Shown one piece after another: positions 57,347 to 64,000 of a stretch of DNA of 64,000 nucleotides. The DNA is from Leptothermofonsia sichuanensis E412. GTDB lineage: Bacteria; Cyanobacteriota; Cyanobacteriia; Leptolyngbyales; Leptolyngbyaceae. The first letter of the stretch is position 1. Each line of letters begins with the position of its first letter. The stretch lies in the NCBI RefSeq assembly GCF_019891175.1, contig NZ_CP072600.1, positions 124,001 through 188,000 of the forward strand, read 5' to 3'. The position numbers were made by a program, and so were the translations under genes. The notes below the pieces were generated by a model, which did not search any database, was not told where the DNA came from, and worked only from the letters and a program-made list of their open reading frames with translations.

Positions 57347-58701
57347 TAACGAACTGAAAAAGCATTGTCTAAGCTGGCAGTAATCGGTTCAAGAATAAAG
57401 GAAAGGACTGTTCGTTGGCGGGTCACAATCTCGGCGGTGACTGCCATACCAGGAGCCAGTGGTACCTCCTGTCCTCTTACCCGAACGGAATGCTGTTTCA
57501 ACCGAATTCGGGCAGGGAAGACCAATCCCTCTTGTGGATGAGTTACTGAATTGGGGCTGACTCGTTCTACGGTGCCACTCAAAATGCCAAATTCTTGATA
57601 GGGGAAAGTTTCAAGCTTCACTTTGACCGGCATTCCAGGCTTGACAAAGCCAATGTCCCGGTTCAGTACCCTTGCTTCGACTACCAGTTCTTCTCCCGTC
57701 GGCGCAATGGATAACAATTCTTCTCCGGGTTGTAGGGTGGCACCCGTTTTGGCAATTTTAACGTTGTAGACAGTTCCACTCACGGGGGCGGGGATGGTGT
57801 CGCGATCGCGTTGCTCCTTTGCCTGAGCCAGTTGCCCTTCCAGGCTGGCTAACTCCTGTTGCTCCTGGGTTAATTGGGTCAAAATTTCGCTGCGCTGGGC
57901 TGCCTCCAGTTGTTTGAGTTCCTCTGTTGCCTGAGCAATCTCCTGTTCTTTGGCAACGTACTCTTCCTGAAGAGACGCAAACTCAGTCTGGGCTTCCAGA
58001 TAATCCATCCGGGGAATGGCCCCATTGTGAAACAGCATGCCCAGACTTTGCCGCCTGGTATCTGCCAGAGAACGGTGGATTTGCACTCGCCTTAAGCTGG
58101 CTTGAGCCGCTCTGACCACACTCCGTTGGCGATTAACTCTGGCACGGGCTTCTTTAGTGCGCTCTGATAGTAACTCATTCTGTAATGGATTGCTGGTTTG
58201 AGATTTGCCGCTCCGTTCGGCTTCTAAGCGGGTCAAGTGTTCTCGCTTTAACTGAACCAATGCTCGTAGCCGCTGAAACTCTGCCTCAGAAAGAGTCGGG
58301 TTCAGCTTTACCAGGGGGTCGCCTTTTCGCACATAATCCCCCTCTTTGACTTTGATTTCCTGCAACAACCCCCCTCCCAGGGCCTGAACAGGTGTGACTC
58401 GACTGGAAGGAAGAATTTCTCCAGAAGCCGTCGCCACAACATCTACCTTGCTCACCGCCGCCCAGGTAATTGTGCCAAATACCAGCAAACTCAACGCACC
58501 GACCAGTGCCCGCGCAGCCCAGGGCGGCGGAGCTTCGATCGCAATTCCCAACTCATAGGCCAGATATTCTTTGAAGCTGCTAATGCTAAATTGATGTTTT
58601 GTTTGCTGGCGTTGAACCGAGGCGATAATGGCTTCATCGGTTTCATTAGCTTCATCAGTTTCATTGGTTGGATTGGCACTGGTAATTTCATTGCTGATCA
58701 T
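57346..58701 (-). CDS. HlyD-type periplasmic adaptor of a type I secretion system
   Basis: About 451 residues: a polar Asn/Thr/Glu-rich N-terminus, one membrane anchor (ALVGALSLLVFGTITWAAV), barrel-sandwich halves (VATASGEILPSSRVTPVQAL and DTIPAPVSGTVYNVKIAKTG) around a long coiled coil, and the C-terminal HlyD signature VSPNSVTHPQEGLVFPARIR with RGQEVPLAPGMAVTAEIVTR. This is the T1SS adaptor type that pairs with a peptide- or protein-exporting ABC transporter. An ABC exporter lies about 5 kb upstream on the same strand (63668-64000). ATG 58701 has GGGAG 9 nt upstream. Confidence 0.9.
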   Translation of the reverse strand: MISNEITSANPTNETDEANETDEAIIASVQRQQTKHQFSISSFKEYLAYELGIAIEAPPPWAARALVGALSLLVFGTITWAAVSKVDVVATASGEILPSSRVTPVQALGGGLLQEIKVKEGDYVRKGDPLVKLNPTLSEAEFQRLRALVQLKREHLTRLEAERSGKSQTSNPLQNELLSERTKEARARVNRQRSVVRAAQASLRRVQIHRSLADTRRQSLGMLFHNGAIPRMDYLEAQTEFASLQEEYVAKEQEIAQATEELKQLEAAQRSEILTQLTQEQQELASLEGQLAQAKEQRDRDTIPAPVSGTVYNVKIAKTGATLQPGEELLSIAPTGEELVVEARVLNRDIGFVKPGMPVKVKLETFPYQEFGILSGTVERVSPNSVTHPQEGLVFPARIRLKQHSVRVRGQEVPLAPGMAVTAEIVTRQRTVLSFILEPITASLDNAFSVR

Positions 58702-58744
58702 GGCAATTTCTCCCTGGGAGCAAAGATTAAATAACCTGTAAAAC

Positions 58745-58803
58745 TCACCACAAAGGCACAAAGGACACAAAGTAAACTCTTGGTTCTCCTGGCGTTTTTG
58801 TGG
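58745..58803. repeat. Decayed palindrome, ACCACAAAGGCAC type
   Basis: CACCACAAAGGCACAAAGGA and a weak complement (GTTTTTGTGGTTC) lie just upstream of the HlyD start. Same family as the 34804-34929 element. Confidence 0.5.
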
Positions 58804-58960
58804 TTCTGTTTCAGAACGACATCTTAATTAATTCACATTCCTTAAAATTAGAGGATTCTTCTGCAATAACCTGTTCGATGATTCAATCATTTCCGTAATC
58901 CGGTTTATAGTTTGGTTGAGACAGATGACGCTGCTACGAATGTCTTTCATAAATAGGTGG

Positions 58961-59040
58961 TGCTGGATAGCCGTATGAATTGAAACCTGGATTCAATTCA
59001 TGCAACGCTCAATTCATACCGAAAATCAGCAATGCCTTCA
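58961..59040. repeat. GTATGAATT repeat, copy A
   Basis: TGCTGGATAGCCGTATGAAT begins a segment of about 80 bp with internal inverted motifs GTATGAATTGAAAC and CAATTCATAC, ending AATCAGCAATGCCTTCAC. Copy B at 63583-63661 has the same order and direction. Together they bracket the cargo block. A partial third copy lies at 26794-26852. Confidence 0.7.
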
Positions 59041-59074
59041 CAAATGTCCTTGAGCGTTGATCTGGAGTTTGCCT

Positions 59075-59476
59075 GTGCAAGGAACTTATCGATGCCGTTG
59101 TGGCGCAAATCTCATTGTTCTCGAAGGTGAAAAGCGAATTCTCTGTGGAACCTGTGGAACCTGGCATGACCTGCCAGCTACTTACTGGCAGGAGACTGGG
59201 AATGGGAAGACACGATCTCAACCAGCGACCCAACGACCAGCAACTCGACCCAACTATGTGGTGCATGTCAGTTATCGCTACGCCATTTCGTTCATTTTTG
59301 TGACCATTTACAGACGTTCTGCCCCTCACCGAATTGATGGCATCAATCGCTTTCTGTTTCCTGCGTTTTACTCATTGATTACCCTTTTACTGGGCTGGTG
59401 GGGAATCCCCTGGGGACCGATTCGCACGATTCAGGCTGTGTGGATCAATGTTCGGGGTGGGGAAATGGTTTTTTAG
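59075..59476 (+). CDS. Zinc-ribbon membrane protein, unknown function
   Basis: About 133 residues: an N-terminal zinc-ribbon-like module with four cysteines (YRCRCGANLIVL, ILCGTCGTWHDLP), a polar linker (about 45-65), then one or two membrane segments (YRYAISFIFVTIY and FPAFYSLITLLLGWWGIPWG) and a conserved-looking end (GPIRTIQAVWINVRGGEMVF). I do not recognise a named family. GTG 59075 is preferred (GGAG 8 nt upstream) over TTG 59057. It is the only rightward gene within the cargo block, so it may not belong to the system. Confidence 0.6.
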   Translation: MQGTYRCRCGANLIVLEGEKRILCGTCGTWHDLPATYWQETGNGKTRSQPATQRPATRPNYVVHVSYRYAISFIFVTIYRRSAPHRIDGINRFLFPAFYSLITLLLGWWGIPWGPIRTIQAVWINVRGGEMVF

Positions 59477-59501
59477 TTGGACAGCATGGGTTACGCTATC
59501 G

Positions 59502-59774
59502 CTAGCCCATCCTACCTAAATTTGCCATGAAGAAGATGAGCAGGTATGTGGCTGCAAATCTTAGCCAGGACCAGGATAAATGACTGAGTCTTGCCCATAA
59601 GCCAGTAATCAGAGCCGAAGTGATACAGATACCTAAAACGCGATCGAGTTCCCCATTAAATGGAGGATTTGCGGAGTTCGCGGTGTTGGCAATGTAAATT
59701 GCCACAATGATGATTAATAAGTAGTGAATGCCTGCACAGATAAATGCCTTTCTGAATGGCTTGTCTGTTTTCAT
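59502..59774 (-). CDS. Small membrane protein downstream of cargo 2
   Basis: 90 residues with about three membrane segments (YLLIIIVAIYIANTAN, VLGICITSALITGLWA, FAATYLLIFFMANLG) and a short basic N-terminus (MKTDKPFRKAF). No family recognised. It follows the large cargo-like gene by 63 bp on the same strand. In toxin-export loci this position is often taken by an immunity protein, so that is one hypothesis, without direct evidence. Confidence 0.55.
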   Translation of the reverse strand: MKTDKPFRKAFICAGIHYLLIIIVAIYIANTANSANPPFNGELDRVLGICITSALITGLWARLSHLSWSWLRFAATYLLIFFMANLGRMG

Positions 59775-59837
59775 TGTTTTGTCCTTTTGATTGAGAAGAG
59801 TAACTCTGTTGGTAATTCGGCAGTACTCACCTTACTT

Positions 59838-61475
59838 CTACTTAAAAAGCTTGTTGCCTAGTTTTTCTCCTCCTTTAGAGCCGAGGTAACTACCAGCAGT
59901 ACCCAGGGCAAAACCGATCGCTGCTCCTGGAACGGCTCCAACTCCCCCAAATGCGGCTCCGATAGCGGCTCCCGCTGCGGCTCCGGCTGCACCACCAGCT
60001 AACCCTCCCGCTACTTTGGTAGTCGTTCGTTTCGCGTTCGTTCCAAACTTTCCGCCATCTCTGTCTACTGCACGCTTAATATCTACGGCATCCATGCCCA
60101 GGCCAACAACCTGACCAGCAATCCCTAAACGTCTTACTCCCCTCATAGCAGCACTTGCTCCACCTGAGCTGCCTCCTGGCGAGCTGCTATCTCCCCTGGG
60201 TGTTTGTCCAGAAGGTCTGGTTGTAGGTCTGGCTTGCGGTTGTGCAGGAGGGCGGCGACGTGGAGCATTACCTCCGCTGCCAGGTGGGCGAGGATTACCC
60301 CTTCCGGTTGGTACTGCCTGCGGTGGTTGTGTTCTAGCGGTGCCTCCAGGGGGACGGGATGGGCGGGTACCACCCGTTCGTGCCTGGGTACCCCCTGAGC
60401 GAGGTGCCTGTCCTCCAGATTGACTTCCAGGGGGACGGGGTGGGCGGGTGCCACCAGTTCGCGCCTGAGTTCCCTCTGAGCGAAGTGCCTGCGCTCCAGA
60501 TTGGCTTCCAGGTGGACGGGTTGAGCGGATTCCACCAGTTTGTGCCTGGATGCCATTTAAGCGAGGTGCCTGCACTCCAGCGTTAATATTAGGTGATCCA
60601 TCATTGCCGAAAAGTTTTTTAGGGTTTTGATTTGGGAAGCCAGTAATTCTTCCTTTTGGAATAAAGCGTTGGTGAGTCAGATTTTCTCCTTGAACAATCC
60701 ACTCAAATACTCCTCGCTTATCGTTGAATTTACCTTCAACCTGAGTTAAGTTTGCGTAACCACTTCTACTTTGAATGGTAAAGTGTTGACCTCGACCTTC
60801 ATGGACAAGCTGGGAGAGAAGCCGGGTTGGAAGATTGTGATGTGGATCCATTTTCAAAGCACTGCCTTTGGCAGGTGCTCCCCTGAGTTCTGCTGCGGCT
60901 AACTCAGCTCTGTGTCTTGCAGCTAGTGCAACATTTCGAGGATCGATGCGGCTACCTAGATTACCTCTACCGGAATGTTCACGCTTGATGCCGACTACAG
61001 ATGAATCTGTCCGTTGTTGAGAGGCTGTTCTGAATTGATCAATCCGAGTGGCTGCCCTTTCTGCCAACCACCTTCCTGGTTCGATGAAGCCCACTCCTGC
61101 GGCGATCGCACGACCTCCTTCCCAGGCAATGTTGTTAGCTTGATCATTCCAATCACGAGATTGAAAAGAAGGATCACCATTAGTCACTTGTGCTAGTTGC
61201 CCTGGCTTATTCAGCTCTGCTTGAATGTCATTTCCAACAGAGGTCCATTGGGATGGCGCTAGCTGTGTTGTTTGGGTTTCGTGTTCCAATCCTGAGCTAA
61301 AGATTTGATTGCGGTTTGCTGGATTTAACCAATCGGAAGAATCCATATGAGGAATGGAGGTGCTATGGGAAGTCGGTTGGTTCCAGCCATTGGGGTTAAA
61401 TGGTTGGCGCAGGGGCGATCGCGGTTGAAAGCTGGCTGTATTTTGTTGATTAGTGTATAGATGTTCACGGGGCAT
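59838..61475 (-). CDS. Modular cargo-like protein 2 with glycine zipper
   Basis: 545 residues, no signal peptide. The N-terminus (residues 10-26) carries QQNTASFQPRSPLRQPF, matching the same positions of the protein at 62526-63518. A central region (about 100-275) has KMDPHHNLPTRLL (His212-His213) and FEWIVQGENLTHQRFIPKGR. A Pro/Arg/Gly/Gln-rich part (about 290-440) holds imperfect tandem repeats of about 27 residues (RTGGTRPPRPPGSQSGG type). The C-terminus (about 480-545) is a Gly/Ala glycine zipper (GGAAGAAAGAAIGAAFGG), able to insert in membranes. AGGAGG lies 6 nt before ATG 61475. It is probably exported by the adjacent T1SS; activity unknown. Confidence 0.65.
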   Translation of the reverse strand: MPREHLYTNQQNTASFQPRSPLRQPFNPNGWNQPTSHSTSIPHMDSSDWLNPANRNQIFSSGLEHETQTTQLAPSQWTSVGNDIQAELNKPGQLAQVTNGDPSFQSRDWNDQANNIAWEGGRAIAAGVGFIEPGRWLAERAATRIDQFRTASQQRTDSSVVGIKREHSGRGNLGSRIDPRNVALAARHRAELAAAELRGAPAKGSALKMDPHHNLPTRLLSQLVHEGRGQHFTIQSRSGYANLTQVEGKFNDKRGVFEWIVQGENLTHQRFIPKGRITGFPNQNPKKLFGNDGSPNINAGVQAPRLNGIQAQTGGIRSTRPPGSQSGAQALRSEGTQARTGGTRPPRPPGSQSGGQAPRSGGTQARTGGTRPSRPPGGTARTQPPQAVPTGRGNPRPPGSGGNAPRRRPPAQPQARPTTRPSGQTPRGDSSSPGGSSGGASAAMRGVRRLGIAGQVVGLGMDAVDIKRAVDRDGGKFGTNAKRTTTKVAGGLAGGAAGAAAGAAIGAAFGGVGAVPGAAIGFALGTAGSYLGSKGGEKLGNKLFK

Positions 61476-61527
61476 GAGCAACCTCCTGAATACTCAGTGA
61501 AACAGGTTTAGCGAACAGGCTGGTGGA

Positions 61528-61758
61528 AGAAGAGAGGAGAGAGAAGAGAGGAGAGAGAAGAGAGGAGAGAGAAGAGAGGAGAGAGAAGAGAGGAGAGAGA
61601 AGAGAGGAGAGAGAAGAGAGGAGAGAGAAGAGAGGAGAGAGAAGAGAGGAGAGAGAAGAGAGGAGAGAGAAGAGAGGAGAGAGAAGAGAGGAGAGAGAAG
61701 AGAGGAGAGAGAAGAGAGGAGAGAGAAGAGAGGAGAGAGAAGAGAGGAGAGAGAAGAG
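61528..61758. repeat. 14-bp minisatellite, about 16 copies
   Basis: A nearly perfect tandem array of the 14-bp unit GAGAAGAGAGGAGA runs for about 231 bp. Reading frames through it on both strands (Leu/Ser-rich one way, Glu/Arg-rich the other) are artefacts of the repeat. The array ends 53 bp upstream of the cargo 2 start codon, in its probable promoter or leader region. Confidence 0.9.
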
Positions 61759-61895
61759 GGAAGGGGGAAGGTAAAATCCTGATTGATTCTGACTGTGAGC
61801 TTCAATGGACTGAGGGGGTATTTACAACAGGGTGTGCTGGGGAAGCGTTAGCCAGTGAGAAGTGCGATCGCCCACTGGCTAACCACTGGTTAAGA

Positions 61896-62465
61896 CTAAA
61901 AATCACGTTCGTTGATGGGGAGTGTTCGAGCGGTGCCACCTTTCACAGGATGGAGTGTAGCTGTGTAGTTCATCCACCTTATGCCAGAAGGCGTCCTAAT
62001 TTCCCTGAAATTGAGCGACTCTCGAAATTGGGAATACAGACGGCTCTGGGAGAATCGCTGCGTGTTGGGATTCCAGTTGGTGCCAATGCTGAACTTTAAT
62101 GTGCAACGACAGGAACCAATTTGTTTGAGGGTTACTTCCCGATTGGCCTGTATATAGACAAATCGTTGCGTTCTTCCAGATGCTTGATCGACCAGTTTGA
62201 TGATTGCGTCATAACCAGTTCCATTGATTACTTTTAAGGTGCCACGACCTTGAGCATTCTGGGGTGACGTGAGGTTTGTGCCGTTGGGCAAAGAACCCGC
62301 AGAGCGTTGGGCAATCGGTATGCCTGTGCGTTTTGATGGATTGGATGAGGTGAGCGATCGCGGTAACGGGCTGGCATGAACTTCGGTGTTCAAAACTGCT
62401 ATATTGAGTGGCGTTAAAGCCATGACGGTTGCCAGGGCGAGTGGGCGCAATGGGTTCTTGAGCAT
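61896..62465 (-). CDS. Sec-exported protein within the cargo block
   Basis: 189 residues: a signal peptide (LALATVMALTPLNIAVLNTE, cleavage near VHA-SP), a Ser/Pro/Thr-rich linker, and a beta-rich domain (about 75-189) with GTLKVINGTGYDAIIKLVDQ, RFVYIQANREVTLKQIGSCR and TNWNPNTQRFSQSRLYSQFR. This domain resembles one I have seen in other exported or membrane-linked bacterial proteins of unknown function. AGGAGA lies upstream of ATG 62465. It lies between the two cargo-like genes on the same strand. Unlike them it uses the Sec route. Confidence 0.65.
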   Translation of the reverse strand: MLKNPLRPLALATVMALTPLNIAVLNTEVHASPLPRSLTSSNPSKRTGIPIAQRSAGSLPNGTNLTSPQNAQGRGTLKVINGTGYDAIIKLVDQASGRTQRFVYIQANREVTLKQIGSCRCTLKFSIGTNWNPNTQRFSQSRLYSQFRESLNFREIRTPSGIRWMNYTATLHPVKGGTARTLPINERDF

Positions 62466-62525
62466 GATGAATCTCCTGATTTTGTAAGGTGATTGTGGGT
62501 TGGCTTCAGCCTGGTTAGCAGACGA

Positions 62526-63518
62526 TTAGCTGGAGGGGAGGCTGGATGCACTCATGGCGGATACTAATTGGTTAAACCAGGGGGCTGGACGCAAGTTCAA
62601 AGGCCGTTGGGAAGGTTGCTGCCGTCTACCAGGAAGTGGCTGTCGTCCGCCAGAGCGGAAGGGTCTGGGTGGTTTTCCGGTAGGGTTGGTCAAGCGAGTT
62701 GGCGACGGACGGAGGCGAGTGGGGGAAATTCTTGAGGCAGAAGGCTTTTGGGGGCTGGATGGTTGATTAATGGCTACATCCAGATCGACTTTGAGTGGAT
62801 TCTGTCCAGTCTGTTGCAACAAGCCAGAGACCAGATCGTTGATGCCATTGATTGCTCCTGGTAGTCTGGTTAAATCGCGGGTGCCCACTCCCCGCAGATC
62901 CACATCAACATCGAGCGGTTGCTGCCCTGTCTGTGATTTCGGCGTTTCCAGATCGAAATGCACCGAATTAGGTTTTATATTCAGCTCAATCGTGGCTCCA
63001 TTCAGTCGATTGTTAGTTCCCTGAGCCGTTTGGAGTCGTGCCGGCTGAGAGGATGGCTGATTGGGTTTACTGGATGGATTGGGTTGTCCCAGGGCATTGG
63101 AGACCAGTCCATTGACACCCTCAAAGGCTCCGGTTAATTGGGTCAGATTGTTTGTGCCAATGCCCTGGAGGTTGAGATCAACATCGAGCGATCGCGTTCC
63201 ACCCTTTTGCCTGGGTGTTTCAATATCCAGTTCAATTGAATTGGGTTTAGCGGTGAATTCAACGGTGGCATTTTGTAAATTGATCCCGTTTTTCTGTCTG
63301 GGGTGGGAACCTTGCGTAGCCTGACTGTTAATCCAGTTGCCGATGCGATTGAGCACACTAGAGAAAGGACTGGCATTCCCCGGATTGAGGTTTATCGTGG
63401 AACTACTGTGAGCCACAGGGTGCCCTGAGTTCCCCTGCGCAAAGGGCATTTGACGGAATGTTGACGGGGGTTGAAAACTGGCAGATTGTTGATGAGCGTG
63501 GGAATGATGGGTTCTCAT
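62526..63518 (-). CDS. Cargo-like protein 1 with internal duplication
   Basis: 330 residues, no signal peptide, His/Gln-rich start. Residues 10-26 (QQSASFQPPSTFRQMPF) match the same positions in the protein at 59838-61475. The body holds two similar units of about 75 residues: NATVEFTAKPNSIELDIETP...LTQLTGAFEGVNGLVSNAL and GATIELNIKPNSVHFDLETP...LTRLPGAINGINDLVSGLL, plus a third partial unit (QNPLKVDLDVAIN). The C-terminal 90 residues are Pro/Arg/Ser-rich and end APWFNQLVSAMSASSLPSS. AAGGAGA lies about 7 nt before ATG 63518. No family recognised; probably a substrate of the adjacent exporter. Confidence 0.62.
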   Translation of the reverse strand: MRTHHSHAHQQSASFQPPSTFRQMPFAQGNSGHPVAHSSSTINLNPGNASPFSSVLNRIGNWINSQATQGSHPRQKNGINLQNATVEFTAKPNSIELDIETPRQKGGTRSLDVDLNLQGIGTNNLTQLTGAFEGVNGLVSNALGQPNPSSKPNQPSSQPARLQTAQGTNNRLNGATIELNIKPNSVHFDLETPKSQTGQQPLDVDVDLRGVGTRDLTRLPGAINGINDLVSGLLQQTGQNPLKVDLDVAINQPSSPQKPSASRISPTRLRPSPTRLTNPTGKPPRPFRSGGRQPLPGRRQQPSQRPLNLRPAPWFNQLVSAMSASSLPSS

Positions 63519-63582
63519 GAGGGTTCTCCTTGAAAATCAATAAAGTGAAAATCGATAAAGTGTTTATTCGCGAAACCGGCGC

Positions 63583-63661
63583 TGCTGAATAGCAGTATGA
63601 ATTGGAACGAAGTTTCAATTTATACACGCTCTAATTCATACCCAGATTCAGCAATGCCTCA
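63583..63661. repeat. GTATGAATT repeat, copy B
   Basis: TGCTGAATAGCAGTATGAAT begins a segment aligned along its length with copy A at 58961-59040, including AATTCATACCCAGATTCAGC and AATGCCTCAC at the end. Same orientation as copy A, about 4.6 kb apart. Confidence 0.7.
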
Positions 63662-63667
63662 CGAGAC

Positions 63668-64000
63668 CTAAATGGCTGCCTGTTGCTGCTGGTAGAGCAC
63701 CCAGTACGCACCTTTTCGTTGCAATAGTTCTTCGTGGGTGCCCTGTTCTACCAGCACTCCTTTTTCCAATACAAGAATGAGATCGGCTTGCTTGAGCGGA
63801 CTGAAGCGATGGGTAATCATCAGGCAGGTGTGATCGCCCCTCACGTTTTGCAAGTTTTGCATCACCTTCCGTTCCGTTTCGCTGTCGAGGGCACTGGTGG
63901 CTTCATCCAGAATCAGAATCGGCGCATGGGAAAGAAACAGGCGAGACAGCGCCAGCCGTTGCCGTTGCCCACCCGATAGCCCGGTGCCCCGCTCACCAAT
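63668..64000 (-). CDS. ABC exporter, C-terminal ATPase part (cut by window edge)
   Basis: The visible 110 residues are the end of an ABC ATPase: signature TGLSGGQRQRLALSR, Walker B APILILDEATSALDSETERK, H-loop CLMITHRFSPLKQADLILVL, and the exporter-type tail VLEKGVLVEQGTHEELLQRK. This form is found in HlyB/peptidase-containing or NHLP-type peptide exporters with a fused membrane domain. The rest lies to the right of the window, so a C39 or other peptidase domain cannot be checked. Same direction as the cargo-like genes and the HlyD adaptor. Confidence 0.9.
   Translation of the reverse strand: MGERGTGLSGGQRQRLALSRLFLSHAPILILDEATSALDSETERKVMQNLQNVRGDHTCLMITHRFSPLKQADLILVLEKGVLVEQGTHEELLQRKGAYWVLYQQQQAAI

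Noticed and set aside
57240-57365. Upstream extension of the solute-binding lipoprotein frame
   Set aside because: The extra 42 codons run through the 69-bp mobile element into the HlyD 3' end and would bury the lipoprotein signal, so the internal ATG is used.
61494-61805. Leu/Ser-rich and Glu/Arg-rich reading frames on both strands
   Set aside because: They are produced by the 14-bp minisatellite, which stays open in several frames because it lacks stop codons.

Overview
The window is chromosomal DNA from a cyanobacterium, probably a filamentous Leptolyngbya-like lineage. The evidence is a Psb27 photosystem II assembly factor, cyanobacterial-type FtsQ, an ARC6/Ftn2-type IMS domain, a cyanoexosortase pair, and frequent HIP1 octamers (GCGATCGC) in and between genes. 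No rRNA, convincing tRNA, CRISPR array, complete insertion sequence or prophage was seen. Genus-level placement is inference.

Layout. 0-12.6 kb: ftsQ, a DUF4870 membrane protein, prfC, an M48-like membrane protein whose zinc motif looks inactivated, a Uma2 gene, a secreted von Willebrand A protein, coaBC, a DUF2555-type protein and an esterase. 12.6-24.2 kb: a Uma2 pseudogene with one internal stop, asnS, a glycosyltransferase, a two-domain AAA+ ATPase, an exported IMS-domain protein, glpK, and a GH10 glycanase that begins a leftward polysaccharide cluster. 24.4-28.2 kb: the rest of that cluster, transcribed HlyD adaptor, then cellulose synthase, then GH10. 28.9-34.0 kb: a peptidoglycan-binding/GH19-like enzyme, then a GbsR/MarR regulator with a palindromic operator and a MacAB-like tripartite exporter operon. 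34.0-36.6 kb: a HpsJ-like protein and the cyanoexosortase A pair. 36.8-45.4 kb: metH, a quinone-oxidoreductase-like MDR protein, alr, DUF1611 and DUF362. 45.5-50.0 kb: the phosphate uptake operon pstS-C-A-B behind a Pho box and closed by a terminator. 50.2-54.5 kb: psb27, an adenosine deaminase-like gene, purA and rplY.

54.6-64.0 kb is the accessory end: a fibrillin-like protein, a possible 47-residue membrane protein, a solute-binding lipoprotein, a type I secretion HlyD adaptor, and a leftward block holding an ABC exporter (cut by the window edge), two unrelated proteins that share an N-terminal motif at the same residue positions, a Sec-exported protein and a small membrane protein. I read this as a candidate type I secretion system with dedicated cargoes. 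It is flanked by about 80 bp direct repeats and contains a 14-bp minisatellite just upstream of one cargo gene. It is the best candidate here for an undescribed system.

The intergenic DNA is rich in small palindromic repeats. A 69-bp MITE-like element occurs three times at full length, once nested in a larger 126-bp element. Other families include a TATAGC-ended element, a 13-bp-arm inverted repeat next to coaBC, and C/T-rich tracts that also appear in frame inside protein linkers.
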